A stretch of 22,624 nt of DNA from SZUA-87 sp041687805 (GCA_041687805.1 JBDNJK010000023.1:1-22624); one strand, 5' to 3'; shown: positions 1 through 8,428, numbered from the stretch's first letter. Notes: generated by a model from the sequence alone, not told the origin. Made by a program: numbers and translations.

Positions 1-959
1 ACTCGACCCCTCACACGACCGGCGATGATCTCCTCGGCCAAAGCGGGAAGGCGGTCGAACGGTTCGACGGTTGTCATCGATTCGAGCAAACCCATGTCGA
101 GATCGGTGGCGAGTCGGGCCCACGCGACATCACGGCGGGCCGACGGTTGAGTCACCGAGTTCACCCCAGCGAGGGTCACGCCTCGAAGGATGAATGGGTG
201 AACCGACGTGGGCAGGTCGGCTCCGCCGGCCAGGCCGCATGCCGAGACACATCCGTTGTCGCGAGTGGCAGCCAACACGTTGGCGAGCGTGGTGGATCCC
301 ACAGCATCAACGCCTCCGGCCCAACGCCCCTTTGCCAACGGTGGCACATCGCCGGAGAGTTCGGAACGGTCGATCACCTCTGACGCTCCGAGCGAGCGGA
401 GATAATCGGCCTCGCTCGCCCGTCCGGTGGATGCGGTTACTTCATAGCCGAGCTTGGCCAGCACGGCCACGGCAACGCTTCCGACGCCGCCTGCCGCTCC
501 AGTTACGACGATCGCGCCGGAATCAGGCGTGATTCCGTGGTCCTCGAGAGCCAACACACACAACATGGCGGTGTAGCCGGCCGTGCCGATGGCCATTGCG
601 GCCTGTGTGTTGATCGTGTCGGGCAAGCGCGTGAGCCAGTCTCCTGAGACGCGGCTTCGTTGGGTGTAGCCGCCCCAGAATTTCTCTCCCGTGCTCCATC
701 CGTTGAGCACCACCCGATCGCCGGGAGACCACCTCTGATCCGATGATTCGGCTACGACCCCGGCCTGGTCGATCCCCGGCACTATGGGGAATGATCTCAA
801 GATCGGACCGCCGGTGAGGGCCAAGCCGTCCTTGTAATTGAGGGTCGAATACTCGACGTCAACAATCACGTTGCCTTCGGGAAGGTCGTCGTCTGATAAC
901 TCGGTGAAGGCCACATGTTGGCCGTCATCGTCTTTGGTAACGAGAAGCGCTCGATGCAT
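1..959 (-). CDS. acuI: Acrylyl-CoA reductase AcuI (MDR family, YhdH/AcuI), C-terminus cut by window edge
   Basis: NADPH-dependent quinone-oxidoreductase-type medium-chain dehydrogenase that in characterised relatives reduces acryloyl-CoA to propionyl-CoA, in 3-hydroxypropionate, DMSP or acrylate handling. The frame is open from an ATG at 959 to base 1 (319 codons). Relatives are about 325-330 residues, so only the last few are missing. The N-terminus MHRALLV is followed by STLNYKDGLA, which is typical of the family. A Rossmann glycine motif VTGAAGGVGS lies near residue 150, and the family signature LRGVTLAGVNSV near residue 265 precedes an ARRDVAWARLATDLD segment that closely matches AcuI. 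No zinc-ligand cysteines are evident, as expected for this group. It diverges from the F420-type oxidoreductase at 1018 across a 58-base gap. The -10 TACGTT seven bases before the ATG suggests a leaderless mRNA. Family call is strong; the exact substrate is inferred. Confidence 0.9.
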   Translation of the reverse strand, partial: MHRALLVTKDDDGQHVAFTELSDDDLPEGNVIVDVEYSTLNYKDGLALTGGPILRSFPIVPGIDQAGVVAESSDQRWSPGDRVVLNGWSTGEKFWGGYTQRSRVSGDWLTRLPDTINTQAAMAIGTAGYTAMLCVLALEDHGITPDSGAIVVTGAAGGVGSVAVAVLAKLGYEVTASTGRASEADYLRSLGASEVIDRSELSGDVPPLAKGRWAGGVDAVGSTTLANVLAATRDNGCVSACGLAGGADLPTSVHPFILRGVTLAGVNSVTQPSARRDVAWARLATDLDMGLLESMTTVEPFDRLPALAEEIIAGRVRGR

Positions 960-966
960 GTGCGAG

Positions 967-972
967 AACGTA
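967..972 (-). promoter_or_regulatory. -10 element for acuI, leaderless arrangement
   Basis: On the minus strand TACGTT fits the TANNNT -10 pattern and is separated by seven bases from the acuI ATG at 959. That spacing puts the transcription start at or next to the start codon. No Shine-Dalgarno sequence is visible. Prediction only. Confidence 0.4.
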
Positions 973-1017
973 GCCGACCGGGCATGATGCCGAGCAGTCG
1001 TACATCAGGAGCGTGCA

Positions 1018-1884
1018 GTGAAATTCGGAATTGGATTCGCCAACACCAAGCCATTCTCAAACGGCGAGGGCGCTGCCCTCCTCGGTCGCAGCGCTGAGGC
1101 TGCCGGATTTGAGTCTCTGTGGACGGTGGAGCATGTCGTTTACCCCGAGGGCTACGAATCGACCTATCCCTACGCCAGCGACGGAAAGATGCCCGGATCG
1201 GGTGAGAATCCGATTCCCGACCCTCTGATCTGGTTGGCCCACGTCTCTGCGGTCACTACCAAGATCAAGCTTGCCACCGGGATCTCTCTGCTTCCCGAGC
1301 GCAGCCCGTTGCTGTTTGCCAAAGAGGTCGCCACTCTCGACTACATGTCGGGTGGTCGTGTCGAACTCGGAATCGGTATTGGTTGGCTGAAGGAAGAGTT
1401 CGCCGCTCTGGGAGTCTCGTGGCCCCGTCGTGGACCGCGCACCGAGGAATACATGGAGGTCATGAGGGCCATTTGGGCCGGTGACGATGTCACGTTCCAC
1501 GGTGAATTTGTTGATTTCGAGCGCATCAGCTCCAATCCGAAACCGGCTAACGGCCGGGTGCCCATTCACATCGGCGGACACAGTGAAGCCGCGGCCAAGA
1601 GAGCCGGGCGCGTGGGCGACGGGTTCTGGCCCGCCGGAGGCAACGTCGCTGAGCTGGTGACTTTGGCTCGTCAGGCCGCCGAGGACGCTGGGCGTGATCC
1701 GTCGACCATCGAAATGACAGGCCAACACGCCGGGATATTCGGCGACGATCCCGCCGCGGCCGTTGAGGAACTCGAATCGTGGGGCGTGGCCAGAGCAATC
1801 GTGCCGGCCTTCATGTTCCGGCGTGACACAGCCGATGCGCTGGCAGCGTTTGGCGAGAGAGTCGTCGCCCCTCATACCGACTGA
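1018..1884 (+). CDS. LLM-class F420-dependent oxidoreductase (TIGR03619-like)
   Basis: A luciferase-like monooxygenase-fold (TIM barrel) oxidoreductase of 288 residues, a usual length. Family members generally use reduced or oxidised coenzyme F420, less often FMN; the substrate cannot be told. The N-terminal strand MKFGIGFANTKPF is followed by ESLWTVEHVVYP near residue 35. The segment GGRVELGIGIGWLKEEFAAL (about residues 110-129) and RVPIHIGGHSEAAAKRAGR (about 181-199) are standard cofactor-cleft signatures of the group. The start is GTG at 1018, chosen because an AGGAG ribosome site (1007-1011) lies six bases before it. The gene is divergent from acuI and converges on the hydrolase ending at 1920. 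A second LLM protein lies at 6648 but the two are clearly different subfamilies. Confidence 0.9.
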   Translation: MKFGIGFANTKPFSNGEGAALLGRSAEAAGFESLWTVEHVVYPEGYESTYPYASDGKMPGSGENPIPDPLIWLAHVSAVTTKIKLATGISLLPERSPLLFAKEVATLDYMSGGRVELGIGIGWLKEEFAALGVSWPRRGPRTEEYMEVMRAIWAGDDVTFHGEFVDFERISSNPKPANGRVPIHIGGHSEAAAKRAGRVGDGFWPAGGNVAELVTLARQAAEDAGRDPSTIEMTGQHAGIFGDDPAAAVEELESWGVARAIVPAFMFRRDTADALAAFGERVVAPHTD

Positions 1885-1888
1885 TTCA

Positions 1889-1929
1889 ACGCTGGCCCAG
1901 CGTCAAGGCAAGTCCCGCTTCAGCGCGGG
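1889..1929. terminator. Two short inverted repeats between convergent genes, possible bidirectional terminator
   Basis: Between the stop of the LLM gene (1884) and the stop of the convergent hydrolase (1920) lies a perfect dyad ACGCTGG-C-CCAGCGT (1889-1903). It is followed by CCCGC-TTCAGC-GCGGG (1914-1929), which overlaps the hydrolase stop. There is no T-run, so rho-independent termination in the classical sense is doubtful, but the position suits transcription stopping from both sides. Confidence 0.35.
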
Positions 1930-2813
1930 TCCCGACGAAAAGGCGTTGAGTGGTCCCAATCGGCCAGAAGGCTGCGAATGGCCGTGATGAGGATCAATGG
2001 CACGTCGAGCATCGGATGGTGCCCGGCGGTGGGTAGTTCGACAATCGGTGCAACTCGGCCGAGCTTGTCGTACATGTAATCGCCGATATCTGGCGTGACC
2101 AGACCATTTTCGCAGCGCAGCAGTGCGACTCGGCACTTCACTTGGCCGAGCAGGGCAGCCGCTTCGTGGCGCTTGGGAACGAAAATTGCCGAGTCGAACT
2201 TCCAATGCCAGCGACCATCGGTGGGGTCGAGTCGCAGCGAATGGCTGGCCACATTGTGTTTCACATAAGGCAGATAGACGGCTTGCTCTGGGACGGTGCG
2301 GAATCGAGCCCAAGCGTCGGCGGGGTCGGCGTAGGTCTTGGGCCTCTTGAACTGGTCGGTCGAGCGGGCCTGCACCACCTCGGGATCCTCGATCATTATC
2401 GGTGAGTCGATGATGATCGCACCGCCCAACATCTCCGGGTGCCGCGCCGCGGTGGCCACGGTGGCGAATCCACCCATCGAGTGGCCGACCATGATTGGCG
2501 GGCCGCTGAATCCGGCATCCTCGATCACCGCCGCGACTTCGTCACACCAGCCGTCGAGGGTGTAGGTGTCACGCCAACTGCTGTCGCCATGACCAGACAG
2601 ATCGATGGCTGCCACTCGATGGGCGCTGCTGAACGCCGGTGCGATGTGACTCCACCAGTGGGCATGGGCAGCACCTCCGTGGACGAAGATGATTCCCGGC
2701 AAGCCAGGGTTGCCCCACGTCAGGTAGTTGATGTCGGCGCCATCGACAACAATTTGATGCGATTCCGGCTTGTTGGAGATGGCTCTCGTGAACCAGTCCG
2801 GTGCATCGATCAC
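1920..2813 (-). CDS. Alpha/beta hydrolase
   Basis: A 297-residue alpha/beta-hydrolase-fold enzyme of unknown substrate. The oxyanion-hole motif HGG is at residues 45-47, the nucleophile elbow GHSMGG carries Ser112, and the catalytic histidine is probably in AGHHPMLD near residue 264. The acid residue is not certain. No signal peptide is seen, so it should be cytoplasmic. The start is GTG at 2813, and its first bases form a GTGA overlap with the stop of the upstream ppx-like gene (2810-2813). This implies translational coupling as the last gene of the gluQ-MFS-ppx operon. Candidate activities include ester or epoxide hydrolysis or haloalkane dehalogenation, but nothing in the sequence decides between them. 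Confidence 0.88.
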   Translation of the reverse strand: MIDAPDWFTRAISNKPESHQIVVDGADINYLTWGNPGLPGIIFVHGGAAHAHWWSHIAPAFSSAHRVAAIDLSGHGDSSWRDTYTLDGWCDEVAAVIEDAGFSGPPIMVGHSMGGFATVATAARHPEMLGGAIIIDSPIMIEDPEVVQARSTDQFKRPKTYADPADAWARFRTVPEQAVYLPYVKHNVASHSLRLDPTDGRWHWKFDSAIFVPKRHEAAALLGQVKCRVALLRCENGLVTPDIGDYMYDKLGRVAPIVELPTAGHHPMLDVPLILITAIRSLLADWDHSTPFRRDPR

Positions 2814-4375
2814 GGGCTCACCACCTCGAACTCGACTCGCCGGTCGAGGGCATCCACGAGCAGGCTTCGCCGCTCACGTGCTGTGAACAACTCGAGTTCA
2901 ACGTCGGCTGTCGGATCGGAAAACAGCCGGATGGTGAGAGTGTCGTCGTTGATCTCTGCCCCCAATCCGGAGAAGACCCGCCGGTAGGTGCGGTCGAGTC
3001 CGATCGCCACGCGGAGCATCCCGGCCAGCACTCTCACGCGTCGCTGATCGGTCGACCCGAGGGCCGCGAACGGAGCGTGCTTGGCCTTGGGGTGGCTCTT
3101 GCGGTGGTATCTAGCGACTTGGGCGATCACCTCGATCTCGTGGTCGTTGAATCCGACGAGGTGCTCTGAGTTGCGAATCAGATAGTAGGAGTGCTGGTGA
3201 TGGCCGGCGTGTGACACAAATCGACCGATGTTGTGCAGCAACCCGGCCGCTTCGAGGATGTCGAGGTCGTCGTTGTCGAGTCCGTGAAGGTCGCACGTCT
3301 GTGCGAAGAGTTGCATAGCCAGGTTGGTGGCGTGTTCGGCATGGACGATGTCTTCCTCATACCGGGCCGCAACGGCCAGGACGCTGGCCCGCCGAATATT
3401 GCCGAGATGATGAAGAGCGTCGCTGGCATCGCGACGTCGGGCGAGTCGATCAAGCACCACCCCCTCGCGCAGGGCATGAGATGACACCGACATCTCGCTG
3501 ATTTCCAACGACTTGAACAGCTGCCGCAGGAGCACAGCACCCGCCACGATCACATCGGCCCGGTGATCATCGAGCCCGGGTATTCCGCGGCGATCCTGTG
3601 GGGTAGGGCGCGACACGATGTCGTCGACCACCTCATCGAGTTGATCGGCCGTGAGACGAAGGTTGTCGATCGATCGGACGTCCGTGCCAGACTTTGCGGC
3701 GGCCATTCGGGCCACGTTCTCTATCGTTCCTGAACACCCAACCGAGATCGAGTGCCCGAGCGACTCAACTTCTTTGGCCACCGGGGCGAGAAATGCCCGT
3801 ATATGACGCCGACACGCAGCCACGGAACCGTCGGTGATTACCCCATCGGGAAAGAACCGGTTGGTGAGCCTGACATGGCCCAACTTGAGCGACCTTGTGA
3901 GCAAAGGCCGAGTGCCCTCACCCACAACCAGTTCGGTGGAGCCGCCACCGATGTCGATGACCAGATGGCGCCTGTCGGCCATCGGCACCGCACCGAGCGC
4001 TCCAAGATGGATCAGGCGGGCCTCCTCAACCCCCGAGATGACTTCAACCTCGATACCGGCCTCCTCGCGTGCCCGGCGCAGAAATATCTCGCGATCTTCC
4101 GCCTCTCGAACGGCGCTGGTCGCGACGGCAAAAATGTCGGCATCGTGGGCTTCAGCAATCTGGCGGAAACGTTGGAGCGCGGCGATGGCCCGGTCGATCG
4201 CATCGGGGTTGAGTGTCTTCATGTCGCGAAAACCCGACCCAAGTCGGACCGGCAACTTTTCGCGGGCGAGAATTTCTGGCAGACCACCGGGAAGCGGCCG
4301 CGCCACCACGAGATGCACCGAATTGGTGCCGATGTCGACCGCCGCCAACGCCCTCGGGGTAGATCGTTCGTTCAT
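2810..4375 (-). CDS. ppx: Exopolyphosphatase / guanosine pentaphosphatase (Ppx/GppA family) with C-terminal HD-like domain
   Basis: A phosphatase of the ASKHA fold that removes phosphate from polyphosphate ends or from pppGpp, so it links phosphate storage with the stringent response. The N-terminal P-loop VDIGTNSVHLVVA (from residue 13) and second loop DIGGGSTELVVGEG (near 142) are intact. The C-terminal half carries the HD-like domain with LLHNIGRFVSHAGHHQHSYY, in which the usual HD aspartate is Asn, as in other Ppx proteins. At 521 residues it is the long, two-domain form, as in E. coli Ppx, not the short form of about 310 residues common in mycobacteria. The ATG at 4375 overlaps the stop of the MFS gene (ATGA), and the hydrolase downstream overlaps its own stop. 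Family sure; Ppx versus GppA activity not decided. Confidence 0.92.
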   Translation of the reverse strand: MNERSTPRALAAVDIGTNSVHLVVARPLPGGLPEILAREKLPVRLGSGFRDMKTLNPDAIDRAIAALQRFRQIAEAHDADIFAVATSAVREAEDREIFLRRAREEAGIEVEVISGVEEARLIHLGALGAVPMADRRHLVIDIGGGSTELVVGEGTRPLLTRSLKLGHVRLTNRFFPDGVITDGSVAACRRHIRAFLAPVAKEVESLGHSISVGCSGTIENVARMAAAKSGTDVRSIDNLRLTADQLDEVVDDIVSRPTPQDRRGIPGLDDHRADVIVAGAVLLRQLFKSLEISEMSVSSHALREGVVLDRLARRRDASDALHHLGNIRRASVLAVAARYEEDIVHAEHATNLAMQLFAQTCDLHGLDNDDLDILEAAGLLHNIGRFVSHAGHHQHSYYLIRNSEHLVGFNDHEIEVIAQVARYHRKSHPKAKHAPFAALGSTDQRRVRVLAGMLRVAIGLDRTYRRVFSGLGAEINDDTLTIRLFSDPTADVELELFTARERRSLLVDALDRRVEFEVVSP

Positions 4376-5559
4376 CTTCGGCTCCGCGGCCCCACGTCAG
4401 ACACCTTCGTTGTTGGTTCGACATCTCCGATGATCCGGCCACTCGATGCGAGTCCTATCGCAGCAATCGCAGCGGCTACCAAGAATCCAGTGGGCCGGTC
4501 GGTTGCATCCGCGACGACCCCGATCAACGGCCCACCGACTCCGAATGCCAGATCGAAGAACATCGAGAAGCTCCCAATGGCGTGGCTGCGCTCTGCATCC
4601 GGTGCGGTGTCGACGACGAGCGCGAACAATGCGGGGAACAGGAATGTCTGGGCCACAGCAATCACGGCTGCGCCTGCATATACGCCTGCCGGTTCTCGCC
4701 ACGCCCAGAGTATGACAAGCCCTATGATCCCGAACGACAAAGAAATTCGGGTGGTGAGGATTGGCCCGAGAGCATCTGGGAGGCGAGCCGCGGCCACTCG
4801 CAGGATCAAGACCACCGCGGCGAAGACGGTGAAGACGGTGCCGGTGTTGGCGATTCCGACATCTGCTGCGTGAAGGGCCGCGAACGCCAGAAAGCTGGTG
4901 TATCCCAGAAGCCCGAGGAACATGACGATGCCTGGCCGTAGCGCCGCAGGGTGCAGAAACTTCCGTCGTCCGGTGATCACGGGTGGTTCGTCGGGAGCCC
5001 CCGGAGCAGTCGCCCCTACCAACGACGCGCTCAACGCCAAGGCGCTGGCCAGCAACCACGTGGCGTTGGTGCTCCAGTGATTGGACACGAACTCCCCGAG
5101 CGGAGGGCCAATGGCAATCGAGCCGTAGACCGTCAACGAGAAGTAGGAAGCGGCCTCGCCACGGCGATCATCCGGCGAGAGATCTTGAATGGCGCTGGCG
5201 GCACCGACAAACATCCCAGCCTCACCGAAACCGGCGAGCATCCTCATGGCGATAACAGCTGGGATCGAGTCAGCGAGCGTGAGCAGAGCGGTCGCCAGGG
5301 CCGCGATCATGGCTCCGCCCATTATCAGCGTTCGCCGTCCCCTCCGATCCCCGATCGAACCAGCGCTCGGCCTCACCATCGCCGCGGCCACACCGAACGA
5401 CCCGACAGCCATCCCGACCTGTGTAGACGTGCCCCCCAAATCCCCTTTCACAAACAACGGGAGCACCGACAAAATGAGGCTGAGGCCCATGAAGTAAAGG
5501 CTGCTGGCGAGGCAGATCAGCAGAAAGCGAGGCGTTAGCAGCCGAGAGGGTTGAGACAC
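4372..5559 (-). CDS. MFS transporter, probable 12-helix efflux permease
   Basis: A 395-residue membrane protein of the major facilitator superfamily, with roughly twelve hydrophobic segments beginning at residue 12. The loop between helices 2 and 3 has the MFS signature GDRRGRRT (residues 70-77). The overall pattern resembles drug or sugar efflux pumps; the substrate is unknown. The start is taken as GTG at 5559 because it precedes the first helix by about ten residues; no strong ribosome site is visible. It follows gluQ on the same strand after 78 bases containing inverted repeats, and its stop overlaps the ppx-like start by four bases. This physical coupling to ppx is consistent but does not by itself show a link to phosphate. 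Confidence 0.88.
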   Translation of the reverse strand: MSQPSRLLTPRFLLICLASSLYFMGLSLILSVLPLFVKGDLGGTSTQVGMAVGSFGVAAAMVRPSAGSIGDRRGRRTLIMGGAMIAALATALLTLADSIPAVIAMRMLAGFGEAGMFVGAASAIQDLSPDDRRGEAASYFSLTVYGSIAIGPPLGEFVSNHWSTNATWLLASALALSASLVGATAPGAPDEPPVITGRRKFLHPAALRPGIVMFLGLLGYTSFLAFAALHAADVGIANTGTVFTVFAAVVLILRVAAARLPDALGPILTTRISLSFGIIGLVILWAWREPAGVYAGAAVIAVAQTFLFPALFALVVDTAPDAERSHAIGSFSMFFDLAFGVGGPLIGVVADATDRPTGFLVAAAIAAIGLASSGRIIGDVEPTTKVSDVGPRSRR

Positions 5560-5571
5560 CGGGTGAGCTTG

Positions 5572-5633
5572 ACCGACCTGTCGGTTGGTGACAACTCCAG
5601 ATGACGGTTGATTGTCACGTTGGGGAAATTCCC
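5572..5633. repeat. Cluster of inverted repeats between gluQ and the MFS gene
   Basis: The 78-base spacer contains ACCGAC-CT-GTCGGT (5572-5585), seven-base arms GTGACAA / TTGTCAC (5588-5594 and 5612-5618, 17-base spacer), and GGGAA-A-TTCCC (5623-5633). Read on the minus strand these could be an attenuator, a weak terminator after gluQ, or operator half-sites for the MFS-ppx-hydrolase genes. No U-tract is present. Confidence 0.4.
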
Positions 5634-5637
5634 ACGA

Positions 5638-6555
5638 TCAAAAAGGGGCTCCGAGGTCTGCCAATGGGAGGATCCACGGCTGCAGCGAAATGGCCGCCGG
5701 ATCGAAGCTCTCGATCAGATCGCGCGGCGTGACCTCTCGCCCCGAGATGGCGAGCCCGAGGCTGGAGGCGAGTACGGCGACGACTCTCTGCGGGCTGTCG
5801 CCCATCTCCACACGATCGGCGAGCGTCACCGCGCCGTGGCGCTTGGCCAGACGGTTTCCGTCCTCGGCCAGCACCAGTGGGACATGGGCATAGTTGGGTG
5901 TCGGCAACCCGAGCAACTGTTGCAGGTGGACCTGACGTGAGGTGGTGTCGAGAAGATCATCGGCGCGCACCACCTCATCGATTCGCTGGGCAGCGTCGTC
6001 AATGACCACAGCCAAGTTGTAGGACGGGGTTCCATCGCCGCGCTGCAACACAAAATCATCAACCTTTGCGGTCTGGGGTCCGTGAAGTCGATCAGAAAAT
6101 ATGGCCTCCGCGGATGAACATCGGAGTCGAAGTGCGGCCGGACGCTCGGAGGCCTCGAACTCGGCAATTTGGGCGGCGGTGAGGTTGCGGCAGGTGCCGG
6201 GGTATCCCGGTGTTCGGCCATGAGGGGCGGATGCTGCCTCGCGTATTTCGCGCCTGGAACACCAGCATCGGTAGGTCAGCCCAGCCTGTGTCAGATCGGA
6301 AATGGCATCACGGTATGTCTCAAATCTCTCCGACTGTCGAAGCGGCGTGCCATCCCAGTCGAGCCCCAACTCTGTGAGCGAACTTGACTGGCTGATCTCA
6401 TGGCCCGGCGAGGCCGTTTCGCGATCGAGATCCTCGAATCGCAATACAAATGTCGACCCGGCAGATCTGGCGAACAGCCAAGCCGCCAAGGCCGTGCGCA
6501 GGTTGCCGAGATGGAGATCACCAGTCGGGCTGGGGGCGAAGCGACCTGATGCCAT
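5638..6555 (-). CDS. gluQ: Glutamyl-Q tRNA(Asp) synthetase
   Basis: A truncated glutamyl-tRNA-synthetase paralogue (305 residues) that activates glutamate and attaches it to the queuosine base at the wobble position of tRNA-Asp. It lacks the anticodon-binding domain, which distinguishes it from GltX. The N-terminus RFAPSPTGDLHLGNLRTA holds the HIGH-type motif (HLGN). The zinc ligands Cys97, Cys99, Tyr118 and Cys122 match the GluQ-RS pattern. The second signature loop reads LAKRHGA instead of KMSKS. The start is set at ATG 6555, because family proteins begin just before RFAPSPTG; the longer open frame to 6648 has no homology and would reach the divergent LLM start. It implies that this organism makes or salvages queuosine. 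First gene of the operon leading into the MFS, ppx and hydrolase genes. Confidence 0.93.
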   Translation of the reverse strand: MASGRFAPSPTGDLHLGNLRTALAAWLFARSAGSTFVLRFEDLDRETASPGHEISQSSSLTELGLDWDGTPLRQSERFETYRDAISDLTQAGLTYRCWCSRREIREAASAPHGRTPGYPGTCRNLTAAQIAEFEASERPAALRLRCSSAEAIFSDRLHGPQTAKVDDFVLQRGDGTPSYNLAVVIDDAAQRIDEVVRADDLLDTTSRQVHLQQLLGLPTPNYAHVPLVLAEDGNRLAKRHGAVTLADRVEMGDSPQRVVAVLASSLGLAISGREVTPRDLIESFDPAAISLQPWILPLADLGAPF

Positions 6556-6647
6556 CTCCAGATGGTGGCACGCGGCGGAGCAAGAACGACGACAAGGCAA
6601 GCCGTCGCCTATTCTGCGGTTTCCCCCGACACCAAGATGAGGACGCA

Positions 6648-7634
6648 ATGATCAAGCTCGGCTACCAAATCCCCAACTTCAGCTACGACGGTGTCGACAG
6701 GGCCGACCTATTCGAGAATGTGGCGGCGCAGGCGCTCACCGCCGAGGCCTCAGGGTTCGACACCGTTTTGGTGATGGATCACTTCTACCAGTTGCCAATG
6801 ATCGGCAACCCCGACGATTGGATGCTCGAGTGCTACTCGGTGTTGTCGGCACTTGCCGCACGCACCTCCACGGTTCGCTTGTCGGCACTGGTCTCGGGCA
6901 ACACTTACCGAAACCCGGCGATGCTCGCCAAGGTAATAACGTCGCTCGACATCATTTCCAAAGGCCGAGCCATCTGTGGGATCGGGTGTGGATGGTTCGA
7001 ACTCGAACACGATTCTCTCGGATTTGATTTCGGCACCTTCACCGAACGCTTCGAGAAACTCGATGAGGCGCTTCAGATCATCACCGCCATGTTTCGTGAT
7101 GAACGGCCAACGCTCGACGGCAAGTACTACCAAGTCAATGGCGCTATCAATCAGCCTGCACCAATCCAAGAAGGAGGCGTGCCGATCATGATCGGCGGCT
7201 CCGGCGAGAAGAAGACCCTGCGCATGGTTGCCCAATACGCCCAGGAGTCGAATCTCACCTGCGCACCTCACGAATTCCCCCGCAAACTGGAAGCACTTGA
7301 TGCCCACTGTGCGGCACTGGGCCGTGATAGATCCGAGATCGACGTCACCTGGTTGGCGGCCCTGTTGTTGGCCCCGACCATGGACGAAGCGGCCAAACTG
7401 CGTGACGACTACTTCCAGCGCCAGGGCATCGACTGGCATTCGTTGGACGAAGCCACCCAAGCCGCGAAGACCGGCAGAATGCTCATCGGCGATCCGGATT
7501 CGGTTGCTGAACAAGTGCAGACCAAAGCGCTCGACCAAGGCATCTCGGGCATCACTCTCAACATGATGCCCAACGGCCACAACCTCGACATCCTGGCACT
7601 CGCCGGCGAAACTCTTTCGCCACTGTTCGCCTGA
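6648..7634 (+). CDS. LLM-class F420-dependent oxidoreductase (TIGR03560-like)
   Basis: A luciferase-like TIM-barrel oxidoreductase of 328 residues; relatives are mostly F420-dependent. The start MIKLGYQIPNFSYDG is followed by DTVLVMDHFYQLP. The signature GIGCGWFELEHDSLGFDFGT (about residues 108-127) and VPIMIGGSGEKKTLRMVAQY (about 178-197) are characteristic. The start is ATG 6648, supported by a GAGG ribosome site at 6639-6642. The open frame continues upstream to 6450 but that part runs through the coding region of gluQ on the other strand and is rejected. TATTCT at 6610-6615 is a possible -10. It diverges from gluQ over 92 bases. Only about 40% identical by eye or less to the LLM protein at 1018, so not a recent duplicate. 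Substrate unknown. Confidence 0.9.
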   Translation: MIKLGYQIPNFSYDGVDRADLFENVAAQALTAEASGFDTVLVMDHFYQLPMIGNPDDWMLECYSVLSALAARTSTVRLSALVSGNTYRNPAMLAKVITSLDIISKGRAICGIGCGWFELEHDSLGFDFGTFTERFEKLDEALQIITAMFRDERPTLDGKYYQVNGAINQPAPIQEGGVPIMIGGSGEKKTLRMVAQYAQESNLTCAPHEFPRKLEALDAHCAALGRDRSEIDVTWLAALLLAPTMDEAAKLRDDYFQRQGIDWHSLDEATQAAKTGRMLIGDPDSVAEQVQTKALDQGISGITLNMMPNGHNLDILALAGETLSPLFA

Positions 7635-7695
7635 AATAGCTGGGATCTTCCTTCGTTCGCGCCCCAAACCAGTTCAGATCTGGAACACTGGCGTC

Positions 7696-8418
7696 ATGAC
7701 TTCACGATCGGAGGCGGATCACGTCAGGATCCCATTGATTCACAGTCATCGCGACGTCCAAGGCGGTTTGGCGCGCGCAACTGTGTTCGGAGTCAGCGAT
7801 GGATTGGTTTCCAACATCGCTCTTATCCTTGGCATAGCCGGAGCGTCCACCGACGGCTCGCTCGTGCGCTTGGCCGGAGTGAGCGGCCTGTTGGCTGGAG
7901 CAATCTCCATGGCGGCGGGGGAGTGGGTATCGGTGCGCGCCCAAAACGAACTGATCGAACGCGAGCTCGACATTGAGCGACGCTCCTTGGCCGAGGACCC
8001 CGAGGCCGAGCAGCGGGAACTGGCCGCTATTTACCGGTCCCGCGGCATCGATGAGGAGAATGCCAAGAATGTGGCAGCGGCCATCATGTCGAATCCCGAA
8101 GTCGCCTTGGAGGTCCACGCACGCGAGGAGCTCGGAGTAGATCCATCACGGATCGGCAACCCGGCGCTCGTAGCAGTGTCCTCATTTTGCGCCTTCGCAT
8201 TGGGCGCGATCGTGCCTCTGGTTCCGTGGTTCTTCGCCGAGGGAGCGTCCGCAGCAGTCGCGTCGGTGATTCTGGGAACGATTGGTGCGGCTCTCGTCGG
8301 TTTCATGCTGGCCCGATTCACCGAGAGGTCTCCTATACGCACCGCGATGCGTCAGGTCATGGTTGCGGCAGTTGCAGCTGCCGCCACATACCTGATTGGA
8401 TCCGTTCTGGGCGTATAG
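7696..8418 (+). CDS. VIT1/CCC1 family iron/manganese transporter
   Basis: A 240-residue membrane protein of the vacuolar-iron-transporter family, which exports Fe2+ or Mn2+ from the cytoplasm by proton antiport. The first helix is ARATVFGVSDGLVSNIALIL (about residues 26-45), followed by a helix around 60-78. A glutamate-rich cytoplasmic segment (about residues 82-147, with ERELDIERRSLAEDPEAEQ) corresponds to the metal-binding domain of the plant and yeast proteins. Three further helices fill the C-terminus, giving the usual five. The start is the ATG at 7696, which lacks a clear ribosome site. It stands 61 bases after the LLM gene on the same strand. Likely role: protection from excess iron or manganese. 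A weak GC-rich hairpin follows its stop. Confidence 0.88.
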   Translation: MTSRSEADHVRIPLIHSHRDVQGGLARATVFGVSDGLVSNIALILGIAGASTDGSLVRLAGVSGLLAGAISMAAGEWVSVRAQNELIERELDIERRSLAEDPEAEQRELAAIYRSRGIDEENAKNVAAAIMSNPEVALEVHAREELGVDPSRIGNPALVAVSSFCAFALGAIVPLVPWFFAEGASAAVASVILGTIGAALVGFMLARFTERSPIRTAMRQVMVAAVAAAATYLIGSVLGV

Positions 8419-8428
8419 GTCTTCGGTC

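Noticed and set aside
1057..1875. 272-codon open frame on the minus strand
   Set aside because: Antisense shadow of the LLM gene at 1018, low-complexity composition and no start context.
3752..4873. 373-codon open frame on the plus strand
   Set aside because: It is antisense to ppx and the MFS gene, crosses their junction and has no recognisable domain; long antisense frames are common in high-GC DNA.
6450..6647. N-terminal extension of the second LLM protein
   Set aside because: The extension runs across gluQ coding sequence on the other strand, and ATG 6648 has a ribosome site and the family N-terminus.
6750..7667. 305-codon open frame on the minus strand
   Set aside because: It mirrors the LLM oxidoreductase at 6648, whose family motifs are clear on the plus strand; the antisense product has no family features.
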